From Akebia trifoliata (lineage: Eukaryota > Streptophyta > Magnoliopsida > Ranunculales > Lardizabalaceae): 64,000 nucleotides of DNA. The stretch is taken from the NCBI GenBank assembly GCA_017979445.1, contig JADQWC010000133.1, positions 1 through 64,000 of the forward strand, written 5' to 3'. Under the pieces are notes generated by a model. It saw nothing but the letters and a program-made list of their open reading frames with translations, was not told the origin of the DNA and did no database searches. The first letter of the stretch is position 1; each line of letters begins with the position of its first letter. Of this stretch, positions 1-11,289 are shown in pieces. The position numbers and the translations under genes were made by a program.

Positions 1-203
1 TGTTGTGTGTAGGTTGGTAAGCGGATATCCAAGAATAATGATTCTGGTTGCATGTTTATTTAATTTCTATTAACGTAAGGCGCTGGTTTTTATTTTCGCA
101 CAATTATTCATTTTAGGTCGAGGGGCCACTATTGCATGGTAGGAATTGGATATCCATTTTCAACCTTATAATGTAAATTCTCTTTTATTTTCAAAGAAAA
201 GTG

Positions 204-263
<60 letters not shown>

Positions 264-1557
264 TATATATATATAGATATTTTGTGAGCTATTAAAGAGC
301 TTGTGAATGCCTAAAGGGATAGTGCATCATATCATCCAGAGTGATGTGCTATCTTGGGATATACGGTAAAGATAACCAAACTCATACGTGGTATGGGACA
401 CGTATGAGAATAGAATCACAACTGGAATCTAAGTTCATTCCTCCCTATCTTTACTAGTGAACTTGTAATATAAAGGTGGTCATATACGAATGGGATTGTA
501 TATTTTGGGAATCACATGCACACTTGATAGGCATAGATGAAGATGATTAGTTGTTGATCACTAATAATTTAGAGTAGTTGAATGTTTTGACACATCGAAA
601 AGAAATCCATTGTTAATGGTCACGTCAAACGGTCAGCCTAAGCAAGGTAAATGGTTAACTAAGTGTGGTACGCTACATCGATTGACCACAAAATCAGGAA
701 CTAAAAACTAAAGTATTGCACCATCATGTCCTGATTAGAACCGATCCAATCGTGAATCCCAACTCTTTAATTCCACTACTCCACCATTGTGTATTATGTA
801 TCTGTTATTGTATTCTGAATTATAAACTGAAAAATATGGTTACTATTTCAATATTACCAACTAGATTTGTATAAAAATAAAAATGTATAGTGACTATTGA
901 TGATTGATGTTATGTAAATCTTTAAAATGTTTAATTGCTCATCCCTAGTTATATGTACCGATTAATCGTCATTTAATTTATAAAACTTTGCATGTATTAA
1001 AATATTCCAATCTGCTTACTCATTCATCTTTAGGAGAGGTTATTAGTGGGAATTGTTTGTGGGCTTACCGAGTAACCATTGTTACTCACCATTTCCTTAT
1101 ATTCTTTTAGCTTTAGAGCCAATAGTTGAAAAGGCAGTTGTAGAGCTGACGAGCGACGATTATCAGGTGGGTCATACCAACAACCAGTATTCGTTTCCTT
1201 GTGAGCAATGGGACTACACCTATTAGTATTGTTAGTTTCATCTAGGAAGTATATATAAATTTTGGGGTCGATTGTTAGGTTCATGTTAGAATGAGGATAT
1301 ATTTTTTGTAATCTTGTATATTTCACTCCTTGCGTAACTCTGATCTAACTTTATGTTGTTCGAAATTTATCATCTTCCGCATCTTATATATTTTTGGCAC
1401 ATATATGTATAGGTTTTATTGTATATTGATTTATTAGGTTTTTGAGTATCTTGGAACGCTAACATAAATAGAAGAAACCATGTCAAAATTTTGAGGTGCC
1501 ACCTATTACCTCGAGATTAGACATTAGGATTTGTCTTAGTGTTTCGGGGATGCTACA
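1..1557 (+). mobile_element. 3' portion of a 3 kb-type gypsy LTR, cut by the window edge
   Basis: This is the last 1.56 kb of the same LTR family found whole at 1595-4550, 11290-14469 and 24265-27416, and split at 37520/63485. It ends in TGCTACA, the counterpart of the GGCGCCACA end seen in better copies. The start lies outside the window, so whether it is a solo LTR or the end of a full element cannot be told. It contains no retrotransposon coding sequence. Open frames inside it, for example the minus-strand frame at 1030-1326, are chance. Confidence 0.8.
206..274. repeat. (TA)n microsatellite
   Basis: Roughly 65 bases of almost pure TA dinucleotide repeat with one AA interruption. It lies inside the LTR. 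Sister LTRs have only a few TA units at the same place (near 3270 and 62185), so it expanded after this copy inserted. Confidence 0.95.
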
Positions 1558-1594
1558 TAATGTGCTTGAAACAATAGAAGTGTTCCTACCTTAT

Positions 1595-4550
1595 TATAAA
1601 ACCTCGAGTTTTCGATTCATATTTTGAGAAAAAATAAATTGTGAAATTTTGAGAAAATCCTGAAAGTAGGACTTAGAGTAAAATTGTAGGATTTTGTTCT
1701 GACCATTTTAAAAGAAATTTGACCTTACCATTGGATTCGAAATGGTTGGAAAACATACTTTAGCATGTAAGTACGCTCAAATACGAGTCCGAACAGAAAA
1801 GTTACAAAATCCTCGATTTTCGAGTTAAACCAAACTAAAATAATGACTTTGTTCTAGAGTAAATTTTTTTAAAATTTGATCATACCATTAAGTTTGTAAC
1901 GAAAAATTATAGAAAATGGACTATTTACACAAAAAGTCAAATTATTTTCAAAAACGAAAACGACGTCAATTTTAGGGTCCCATGGGGCCGCAAAAATAAA
2001 TTTTTGTTAGATACATAATTTGTAGAATTTGACTATCCCATTAGATCTGGAACAACAAATTAGACAAAATAGAATATTCATTTGTTACTTTTGGAGTCCG
2101 GACGATCAAGTTATCGTCAAACGAAATAATAGATAAAATATCAATTTCATCTCAAAAATATATATAAATAATTTTTAAACGAATTTACTATTCATCATCA
2201 TTCAAATGTATCAAAAACCAGTCGAGACTTGTTTTAAAAAAAAATTTGGTTTTTTCTCAATTTTCAACCATAGATTCGTCATGAATGGGTTATTGTTGAC
2301 TTCCGACACAAAAGGGAAAAACGTTTGCATCCTTATCATCTACAAAACCCACTAAATTTCTTTTCATTTTCTCTTCTCTTTTGTCCTATTTCATCGAAAA
2401 TTAGTCGTATGTGATACGGAGGTTTCGACTTTTAAACCTTTGATTTCATCAGTTTTTACGCCAAACCGTCATCCACCGTAGAAGGGAGAAAGAATGATGG
2501 CATTGAGATCTTCGAAATCACCGGGTCAGATTCAAAAATCAGCTACTTTTAAGTTTAATCCATCTCGATTTTCACACCGATTATCTCGATTTCCACGCAC
2601 ATACTTCAATCCTATCGCACAGAGAATAATAAGGACTCTCAATTTCTATTTTTCGTTATTTCAAATTCACGCTAGAACTTGCATATTTGATATTTTTAAT
2701 TGTATTTTATAACAAATCATACATGGATAGGATATTTCACCGGGTTATTTCTGCCAGTTGTGTACTGTGCAGTGCTTGGACCATATTTTGATATAAGTTT
2801 TGTAAAGTTTCAATTTAAATAATAAAAAATAATTTCAAAGTCTGAAAAAATAAATTTGATATTAGAAAATGAATATTTGAGTGAATGAATCCAAAAAATG
2901 AATGATGTGCTTGAAAATGTAAAAAAGTGCAAGAATCGAAAAAAAGGAGAAAAGGGGATGAAATGGTAAAATGTAAGAATCACACCCGAGGGGTGATGTC
3001 TGCATTTTACATTGTAATGTTGTGTGTGGGTTAGTGAACTGATATCTAGGGATAATGATATTGGTTGCATGTTTATTTTCTTTTTGTAGTGCGGTGTGCA
3101 AGTTATGTTATATTCTGTTATTTATTTTAGGCTGCAAGACCACAGTTACATGGTAGGAAACTGGATATCCATTCTCAACTCTATAATGTTAATTTATCAT
3201 TTATTTTTAAAGAAAATTTCTTATTTATTTTTAAAGAAAATTTCTTATTTATTTTCAAAGAAAGAAAATGATATATATATGTAGTTATTTTATAAATTGT
3301 TAAAGAGCTTACGAATACCTGAAGGGATAGTCTATTATATCATTTGGAGTAATATACTATCTTGGGATATACGATAGGGACAACTAAACTTATACATGGT
3401 ATGAGATGTGTATGAGAATGAAGTCATAACTAGAATCTGGATTTATTCCTTTCTATCTTTACTAGTGAATTTGTAATGTAAAGGTGGTCGTATACGAATG
3501 GATTATATATTTGGGAATCACATGTATGCCTAATAGGCATAGACGAAGATGATTAGTCAATGATTACTAATAATCTACAGTAGTCGAACATTCTAATATA
3601 TCGAAAAGAAATCCATTGCTTACATTCACGTCAAACGGCTAACTTGAGTCGGATAAATGGCCCCGTAAGTGTGGTAAACAAGGACCATCCACAAAATCAG
3701 GAACTAATACTTTATTATGAAACATCATATCCCGACTGGGAGCAATCCAGTCGTGAATCCTAACTCTCTAATTTCACTATTCCACCATGATATATTATGT
3801 ATTTGTTGTCTTATTTTGATATATAAAATGAAATACATGTTTAATGTTTTCATTTGGTCAATTAGATTTGTATAAAAATAAAATGCTATAGTGAGTACTG
3901 TTGATTAATTTAATATGAGTTTTAAAATGTTTAGCTACTCATCCTTGGTTATATGTATAGTTAATCGTAGTTTATTTTGTAAATCTTAAAAATATTTTAA
4001 AATGATTCAGTATGTTTATTCGTTCATGTTAGGAGATGTTATTGGCAAAAATTGTTTGCCTCCCTACTGGGTAACCATTGTTACTCACCCTTTCCTTCTC
4101 CATTTTTTTAGTTTTAGATTCAGAACTTGTCAAGATAGGTGTAGAGCATAAGTAAGGATTATTTGGTAGGTCAGATAGACGACTAGAGTCATTTTTATGG
4201 TAAGCATTGGACTATACCTAACGGTATCAGTTTATCTAGGTAGTAATATAGATTTTGGTTTGAGCGTTAGGAATCTTATTAGAGTAAGGAGTTTCTGTAT
4301 AATCTTGTATATAAATTTTCTTCTTTCGTACTCTGATTTATCATACTTTATTAAATGTATATATATTTTCATTATTATTTTATTTTGTATGTATATATAC
4401 AGGATATAGTGTATGTCATTTATCAAGTGTTGACATTTAGTGCCTTAGAATGCTAACATAAACAGAGGAAACCATGCCAAAATTTTGAAGCCACATAGTG
4501 CCTCGAGATCTAACATGGGACTTTGTGTTAGTGTTTGGCAGGGCGCCACA
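1595..4550 (+). mobile_element. Solo LTR, 3 kb-type gypsy family, degenerate TSD
   Basis: A complete LTR of 2956 bases starting TATAAAACC (TGTAAAACC in sisters) and ending GGGCGCCACA. It is flanked by CTTAT at 1590-1594 and CTTAC at 4551-4555, a 5-base target duplication with one C/T difference. No primer binding site or polypurine tract lies next to it, so I read it as a solo LTR left by LTR-LTR recombination. Collinear landmarks shared with sister LTRs include the motif near 2480-2510 and the CATGGTAGGAAACTGGATAT block near 3150. Reading frames within it are not genes. Confidence 0.8.
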
Positions 4551-5066
4551 CTTACAATCATAACAGACCAAATCAATGAAACTAAGATGATTATCAAAAA
4601 CACCAAAGAAAATATGAATATCTCACTTAGGGGAGACATAAATCCAAAACATAAAAGTGATAGAGAGACTTATTGTTCTATTGGTTGCAAGATTAAAATA
4701 CCTTCAACCTACAAAAAAAACCTAGATAATAAATTGTATAAATTTGGAAAAGAAAGCATACTGAATCATATTATAGATATGGGGTTTCTTTTATTTTTGT
4801 ACTTGTTAGAAAAACACAAAAAAATGAAGATGATATTAAGAGATAATGAGTGAACTTTGCTTCATAAAGTTGGATGGAGAAAGAAAGGAATTGGGTTCAA
4901 AGGTTGTAAAATCAGTTGTGATAGTGTTTTGTCCTTTGTGAAAATAACCCTGGGTGGTTTCATATGGTTGGATTCATGTTATTTTCAACCGTTGATTTAT
5001 GGGATGCTATCATCTTCTATTGGATTTTTTCTATTTTGAAAAAAGAAACCTTGGTCAATTAAGGTA
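4551..5066. other. Unassigned AT-rich spacer
   Basis: No recognisable domain. A plus-strand frame stays open from inside the LTR to 4853, giving a lysine- and asparagine-rich peptide that resembles nothing I know. It reads through the LTR end, which argues against a real gene. It is probably old flanking DNA into which the neighbouring elements inserted. Confidence 0.4.
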
Positions 5067-5862
5067 TGTCGATAGCAAATTTCACTAAATCTATCTCGAG
5101 ATTCATGAAATAAGATTGCAAATGATTTTAATTATTTTAATAATAAGGAGAGATAGATGTTAGTGTTTTCTTCATAGTAATAGTCAAGTACAAAAGATGA
5201 TGTATGTATTTTTTTTCTCTCCCAGCTTCACACTTTATCGACTGAGAAAATTACTTAGACGGTGGCTTTGTTTGTGCTTGATCTTATATAGATTTTCTTC
5301 TCTCCAAACTTCGTACTTTATCTGTTGAAAAGATTTTTTTGACTTTCGGAGAATGGTTTTAGGCTTTATCTTCTTTTTAATCGGAGTATTGGTCTTTGGA
5401 AAAACTTTGTTTTATCTCTAGAGCAGGGCTTGAGAGTTTCTTCTTCTTCTCTAGAGGGAGAGCTTTTGTCTTTTGAGAGAAAGTGATCCAGATCCCCCCA
5501 ACTAAGGGCAACTTTGATATTTATAGACTTAAAAATAATTTAGCTTTCCAATTATGGCCAAACTTAAAAAATTTTGATTGGTTTGTTTAAAGGCTAAACT
5601 TGTCCAAATCCAATTTTAAGGATTTTATGGATTGTTGATGGGCTACACTCATTTATTTGGGTATAAGTCCCAATACTTAATATGTGGATCACTTTGACTT
5701 ATTCGACTATGGATTTTATCTGCAAAATCCAAAATCAAAATTTTATGAGAGTTGTTCCTTGTCAATAGCCTAGTTTAAATTTATTGAGTCTTTTATGACT
5801 TTTAGGGACTTCTTGTGATTTGAGAAAGATGTAGGAATCAATTTAAATTTTTGATTTCTACA
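5067..5862 (-). mobile_element. 3' LTR of a degraded Tat-like gypsy element
   Basis: On the minus strand this 796-base stretch starts TGTAGAAATC and ends CGACA, giving TG...CA ends. It is preceded by a purine tract (minus strand CTGAGGGGGCATT), the same arrangement as in the Tat LTRs at 41870 and 51747. About 170 bases at its left end reappear at 34280-34455, which would be the far LTR of the same element. No target duplication can be tested because the other end is truncated. Family assignment is by inference from the gag and 3'-end motif near 23 kb. Confidence 0.5.
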
Positions 5863-5880
5863 AATGCCCCCTCAGGGATG
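5863..5880 (-). other. Polypurine tract next to the 3' LTR
   Basis: The minus strand reads CATCCCTGAGGGGGCATT directly against the LTR start. It would prime plus-strand DNA synthesis in reverse transcription. The G-run followed by GCATT matches the GAGGGGCATC tract of the Tat copy at 51748. Confidence 0.5.
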
Positions 5881-7001
5881 TATTGTAGGAAGTGTAGCTG
5901 ACAATGAGGATCCTTGATCATGTCGATTCATAAACGAAGGCTTGCCATGTGACTCTACTTTGCAACCCTTAAAACAAACAATTGTCAATATTTTCACAAT
6001 TCTTCTTCAAATGAAAATATTTCAACCATTTTTTTTTAAATGAAGAACATTTTCTATCAAATTGTTTTTAATGAACAGAACAGTTTTAGGGAAACATTTT
6101 CAAAAGGATATATATATATATTTTTTGAAAATATTTTCAAACCTTTTAATTAAGAATGATTTTCATGAAATTTTATGAAAAACACTTTCAAAAATTTTAT
6201 GGAAATATTTTCAAGATTATTATTATTTTTTTAAAATCAATTTCATGAAAAAAAAAATTAATTAAAAATGTTTCTCAAATTTTCTGAGGAATATTTACAA
6301 AAATTTTGTTACGAGAAACATTGCCAAGATAATATTTTGTAAGTATAAAATATTTTCCATAATTATTTTTTTCAAAAACCTTTTTTGTGAAAACTTTTGG
6401 ATTTTTCTTTGAATACTTCTTTCCACATTTTTTTATTATCAGTTTGATCTCCATTTTCTTCTTTTTTTCCATTCTTCTTTTCACCTTGCTTCCATCAGTC
6501 CATGACAATTTATCTTCTTCCATGATGAGTCAGACAAGGCTTGGCTTTGGAAAGTTCTATTAAAAGACTATTTGGATGTAAGTGAGATTGAAATTGAACT
6601 TCAACCTTTAAGAGTTTTAGGCCCAAAAATCTTTTCCAATGACGAAACAAACTAGAATTGATAAACATTAAGGTGGAGCCCGTTGAAAGGAAGTTTCTGT
6701 TCAACTTCAATACAAACAAAAGGTGGGGGTTTAAGGGAAACCTAACTTATGCACGTCTTTAAAAATTGGATAATTCTGCCTCTTTTAATGATTGTAATGG
6801 ACGTACCAAATAAATGGGGTTTTGGAAGTCCTTTACCCTTAACTTGTTCGGTCCCACAAGAAAATATTAAGTTCTCTTAAATATTCAACCTATAACAAAG
6901 TATCCAACTAAAATTGGAACCATGTGATTGTCTTTTAACCCAACACAAACATACGAAGATAAGGGTTTGAGGAAACTCAGTCATCATATAAACAATTTTC
7001 A
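5863..7001 (-). other. 3' untranslated part of the Tat-like element
   Basis: No coding domain. It is very AT-rich with repeated TTTTCAAAA-like words between 6000 and 6350. The minus-strand frames at 6275-6523 and 6510-6719 have no family resemblance and are taken as chance. It ends where the copia LTR begins at 7002. Confidence 0.4.
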
Positions 7002-7414
7002 TGTATTAAGATTTTTAGAAAGCGTACCTTTTAGTCACAATGGAGATCCAAATCTTGAGTCGTGTCATGTTGAGTCGATTGTCGAAAGTCGGAAGTCCAA
7101 ATACCCGTCATGTCGACACTTCTAAAGCAGTCGTTGTTTCTACGCCTTAAATCCTAGGGTTTTTTAATAGAAACCCAAAAAACTGCTACTTTGAGAGAAG
7201 AAATCCTTTTTAGGAGAATCTAATTTTCTGTAGTCTTTTGTTATGTTTTTCATGTCCCCACATCTCATTTATTTATAGAGATATAAATAAAAAAAGGGAT
7301 TACAATCTCCTATTATAATAGGGACTCAACCTTATTAGGATTCTGACTTGAAGAGGAGTCCTAATACGTGATATACATAAATTGGGTCCACACGGATGCC
7401 CAAAACAACTAGCA
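7002..7414 (-). repeat. 3' LTR of the copia element
   Basis: 413 bases, TGTATTAAG to ACTAGCA on the plus strand, collinear with 19010-19420. The minus strand just before it (GAGTGAAAGA at 7415-7424) is a plausible polypurine tract. It keeps an ATTTATAG at 7270-7277, the remnant of the TATA element seen intact in the other LTR. Confidence 0.85.
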
Positions 7415-7744
7415 TCTTTCACTCATCCATGGTGGAACTCAACAATCATCTCCTCATCTCAAGTAATGCATATATTTTTCTTCATACAAGGGAATAAGGT
7501 GTGCGACCAACAAGATTTTGACTTCTGGAGAGAGCATTATGTTAAGTTTCTATCTAATTAAAAAAACATATCTCATATCCTATAACTCACATATGCCCCA
7601 AACTTATTTAGCCACATCGGATTGAGCATTTTCCAAACCCTCATGAGCTTAAGCTTAGAACAATGTTTAACCATATACACAATGCACGAGCTTTCTTTTA
7701 AAAAATAATTTGTAAATCTATATATTTGGTTGAATATATAATAT

Positions 7745-9416
7745 TGAAAGCGCCCTCGATCCGCGGGGTGCGCGGATCTGCTTTTGACCCTTGAGGTTTG
7801 GGAGTCGCCACCTAGTTATTAAGGTCTAGGAACCAAACTGACTCTAAAAAAGGCAAACTAATCTACGAAAGAGAAAAAAAAGTCCGGGGATCACGTTACG
7901 GGGTTGGAAGGTGTTAGGCACCAACCCCGCCCGGCCAAAGCCGGTCTCTACTAACTTTCCAAGTAAATCACATTGCTAAAAACCTAGATAGAAATAAAAA
8001 TAAAAAAATCTGATACCTTTCCGATAGCAAGGATTTTGCTCCCTCAGATCTGACAAAAAGAGCTCCTTGTACCGTACTCCCTTGCTTCGTTCTTTATCCG
8101 GATTTGACTTCGGATCTCCGAGATCAAGGTATCTCCTTGTTTTTGGATTTGAACTCTTCAAGTTTATTACGGATTTGGAAGTGTTTTTGGAGGGCTTTTA
8201 GGTGTTTTCTAGGCTAAAATTGAAGGAGGGATGTTAGGTAAGGAGTTGGGGCTCTAAAACCAGGGTTTATGGGAGGCTAGGGGGGCTTTTAGACCTACTT
8301 CTCTTAGGGTTTATGATTTGATACGAAAATAGGGTGTGAGCACCTCTATTTATAGATGTTTTTAGGGGTTAATTTGGATAGAGTTAGTATTTAATTAGAG
8401 TTCTTTTAATTAGAGTTGTGTTTTAGTTAGACTTGTTTTAGGTAGAATTATATTTTAATTAGAATTGTTTTAGGTAGAATTATTTTTAAGTTAGAATTCT
8501 ATTAGATTGAGTTATTATTTAATTAGAACTCTATTATGACTTTTGGTCTTATTTGATTGACTTTTAATGTTTTGACTTTAGTCTTAATTGATTGACTTTA
8601 ATACCTTGACTTCAGTCTTGCTTGATTTACTTTTAATTTTTGGAGAACCCCCTCTAAAATATCTTTAATTCTTTGGACCCCCCAATGGAGGGGTCCTTAA
8701 AGAAATATCTCACGAACCCTCAACAATTTTACTTGAAAACTCGATTGATCGATTTCTTCGGTTCAAAATTTTAAATTAATTTCATTAATGTTTCACTTTA
8801 ATTATTTAATATTTTATTTATTAATTTCGAATTTTTTAATTATGAAAATTGTGAAATTACCGTTTTGCCCCCGGAGAGGACTTTTCACGTTTTAAGTCGG
8901 TTTTTAATGTTCTAGGATGTTTTAGAATCGATTTTCCATAAGGAATTCAATGGAAATATTAGTTTGTGTCATTTATAAATTTTTTTGTGTGAAATGATCA
9001 TGAACTTTATGAAGGGCATTTTCGTAATTTTGTCAAATTCTGTTAAAATTGGTGAAATGATTTATTTGGCTCCGATTTGTTATTTTATGTGTTCGAGAGA
9101 GTTTTCCTAAGCGTAACGTAGGCTCTAGGGTTGTTTTGAGGTTAGGGGTATTTTGGTAATTTGATCAATTTTTAGTGATTTTTATCGTGAAACTTCTTTT
9201 TGGTCTGCAAGATGATGATTTCTATGTTTCTGGGGTCGTATTTTCCTTGCGTAGCGTGGTTTCTAAGGTTTTGTCAATTCGAGATACCTCATCCGGATTT
9301 CTGAAACATATCTAGTAACAAAATAAAACAATGGAATACACATCCATCATTGGGAACCATTGCGATCGGGTTGACGAGTTGATTAATCAGGCGAGTGCAA
9401 AAATGAGGTGTCTACA
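7745..9416 (-). mobile_element. Solo Tat LTR inserted in the copia 3' region
   Basis: 1672 bases, TGAAAGCG to GTGTCTACA on the plus strand, so it lies on the minus strand. It is the same family as the four LTRs between 38460 and 61401. A perfect 5-base duplication AATAT flanks it (7740-7744 and 9417-9421). It keeps the tRNA-Arg-family U5 end and a TATA box (minus strand CTATAAATAG, 8346-8355). No internal sequence remains, so it is a solo LTR from recombination between the two LTRs of an inserted Tat element. Confidence 0.92.
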
Positions 9417-9421
9417 AATAT

Positions 9422-10309
9422 ATAAAAAAATTTGACAGTAAAGATATCAGTGCCGGTATAAGCTCTAGTCATTGTGTAATCTATCAATAGAATTGGTTAA
9501 GTTTCTTTCCCAATCATGTTCCATTAGACCTTATTAATCCTAGTTATAGGTAACATGTTAGATTCAATAAACATTGACATCTAATTTACAACATAGTCAT
9601 AAGTCACTAAGGACACAATAATTACCTAATTATTCAAAATACTCACACAGTAAAGAAACAGAGAATCATTAACTTACTCATATAGGTAATAATAAAGGTC
9701 AAAAATAAATAATGCATCTAGTATGACTTACATGCTATGGTGAAGTTCTTTAAGAGTTCATCAACATCAACACCACACAGATCTAAGTCTAGTAGCACTG
9801 TGAGCGCCTAACCTGAACTTCCCAATCCAATTGCTTACCAAAGCACCTGATTAAAGTTTACATCCAGCTTTCTCAGGCTTTATGATTCTACAAGTCTGTG
9901 AATCATAATTGATTCCTATGAATCTCATCTTGACAATATTCGAGGTGACAATAATACAATTATCAAGCTCGCAATCATTACGCCTTGTAACATTGATTCA
10001 ACTCTTAAGGTTTAATTATCTAAATAATACCTTCCTATTCGTAATCTATGCGCCAAGACGATCATTGTGTGAATGAATGATCTTTTCCTAATGATGAAAA
10101 ACAAGTCCATGTTCAAAAAATAAAGTAAAAAAGTGTGTGGGCATAAGATAATCCAAAAAGAATGCAATATAATGATAATTTAATCAAATGGAAATAATAA
10201 ATATCTATATAAAAAAAAATATATCCAATAGTGATAATAAAACAAGAAGTCTATTACAATCATAGATCAACACCTACGAAGTCCCATACTCCTAACATGA
10301 GTATGATAA
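9422..10309 (-). other. Copia 3' noncoding region
   Basis: This lies downstream of RNase H and continues at 7415-7739 on the other side of the solo LTR. No coding frame or motif was seen. The two parts together give a 3' trailer of about 1.2 kb. Confidence 0.5.
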
Positions 10310-11284
10310 ATGTCTCAGGAAATTGGTTTTTTTAGAGGATCTGCTACCATCTGACTTGAAGAAATATGTGATAAGACTACCTCCTTCTGTGCAACTATAT
10401 CTTGAATGTAGTGGTAGAGAATGTCGATGTGCTTCAATTTTTCATGGTATTTAGGATCCTTTGAATATGTTAGTGCTGCCATGCTATCACAATACAATGA
10501 TACAGGATGTGAGGTACTATGCACTATACTAAGTCGAATAAGGAACCTTCTCAACCACACAATTTCTTGAACTACAACATTATATACAATGCATTCTGAT
10601 TCCATCGTGGATAATGCTACACAAGTCTACTTCTTGCTAGACCAAGAAACAAGACCACCTCCAAGCAAGAATGCATAACTTGATGTGGATCTATGCTCAT
10701 CTAGATGACTAGTCCAATCCGCATCACTATAGCCCTGTAATTGCAAATCTGCTTCTAGGTAACATAGTGAATAATCTACAATCCCACGCAAGTATCAAAA
10801 AATTATTTTTACTGCCTTCCAATGAGTAATTCTGGATTACTTTGATAACGTTTGACCAATCCTACTGCAAAGCAAATATCCGGTCGAGTACACATCATAA
10901 CATACATCAGACTTCCAATTGCATTTGCATAGGGCAGTTGTGCCATCTTTTCTTTCTCTGCATCCATCATAGGGCAAAGATTAAGATGTAAGGAATGTCC
11001 ATTATGGGCTAGAGTGTCTATGGGTTTACAATTTTGCATATGGAAATGCTCGATCACTCTATTAATGTAAGTCTCATGAGATAAACAAAGAAGTCTTTTT
11101 GAGTGATCACAAGTAATCTTAATTTCAAGTACAAAATTTGTTTCACCCATATCCTTCATTTTAAAATTTGAGGATAACCACTTCTAAGTGGCGACAATCA
11201 AGTCCATATCATTTTCAGCCAACAAAATGTTATCAACATACAAAGATAATATTAAAAAACTCTATCCACTCCGTTTAATGTACA
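10310..11284 (-). pseudogene. Copia reverse transcriptase C-terminal half and RNase H
   Basis: Read on the minus strand, this begins with the palm core SFLILSLYVDN (YVDN at 11229-11240), where active elements have YVDD. The second catalytic aspartate is now asparagine. It continues through NFKMKDMGE and the TRPDICFAVG block (11159-10809). The RNase H part (10605-10315) starts MESECIVYNVVVQEIVWLRR, the counterpart of the usual STMESEY...EAVWLR start, keeps CDSMAAL with one conserved aspartate, and ends HISSSQMVADPLKKP. Stops and frame changes separate the open pieces. The 5' half of the gene lies beyond the solo LTR, at 14475-15020. Confidence 0.88.
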
Positions 11285-11289
11285 CACAA

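Noticed and set aside
4485..4853. A 122-codon plus-strand frame
   Set aside because: It begins inside the LTR and reads through its end and target duplication. No domain is visible, so it is most likely chance.
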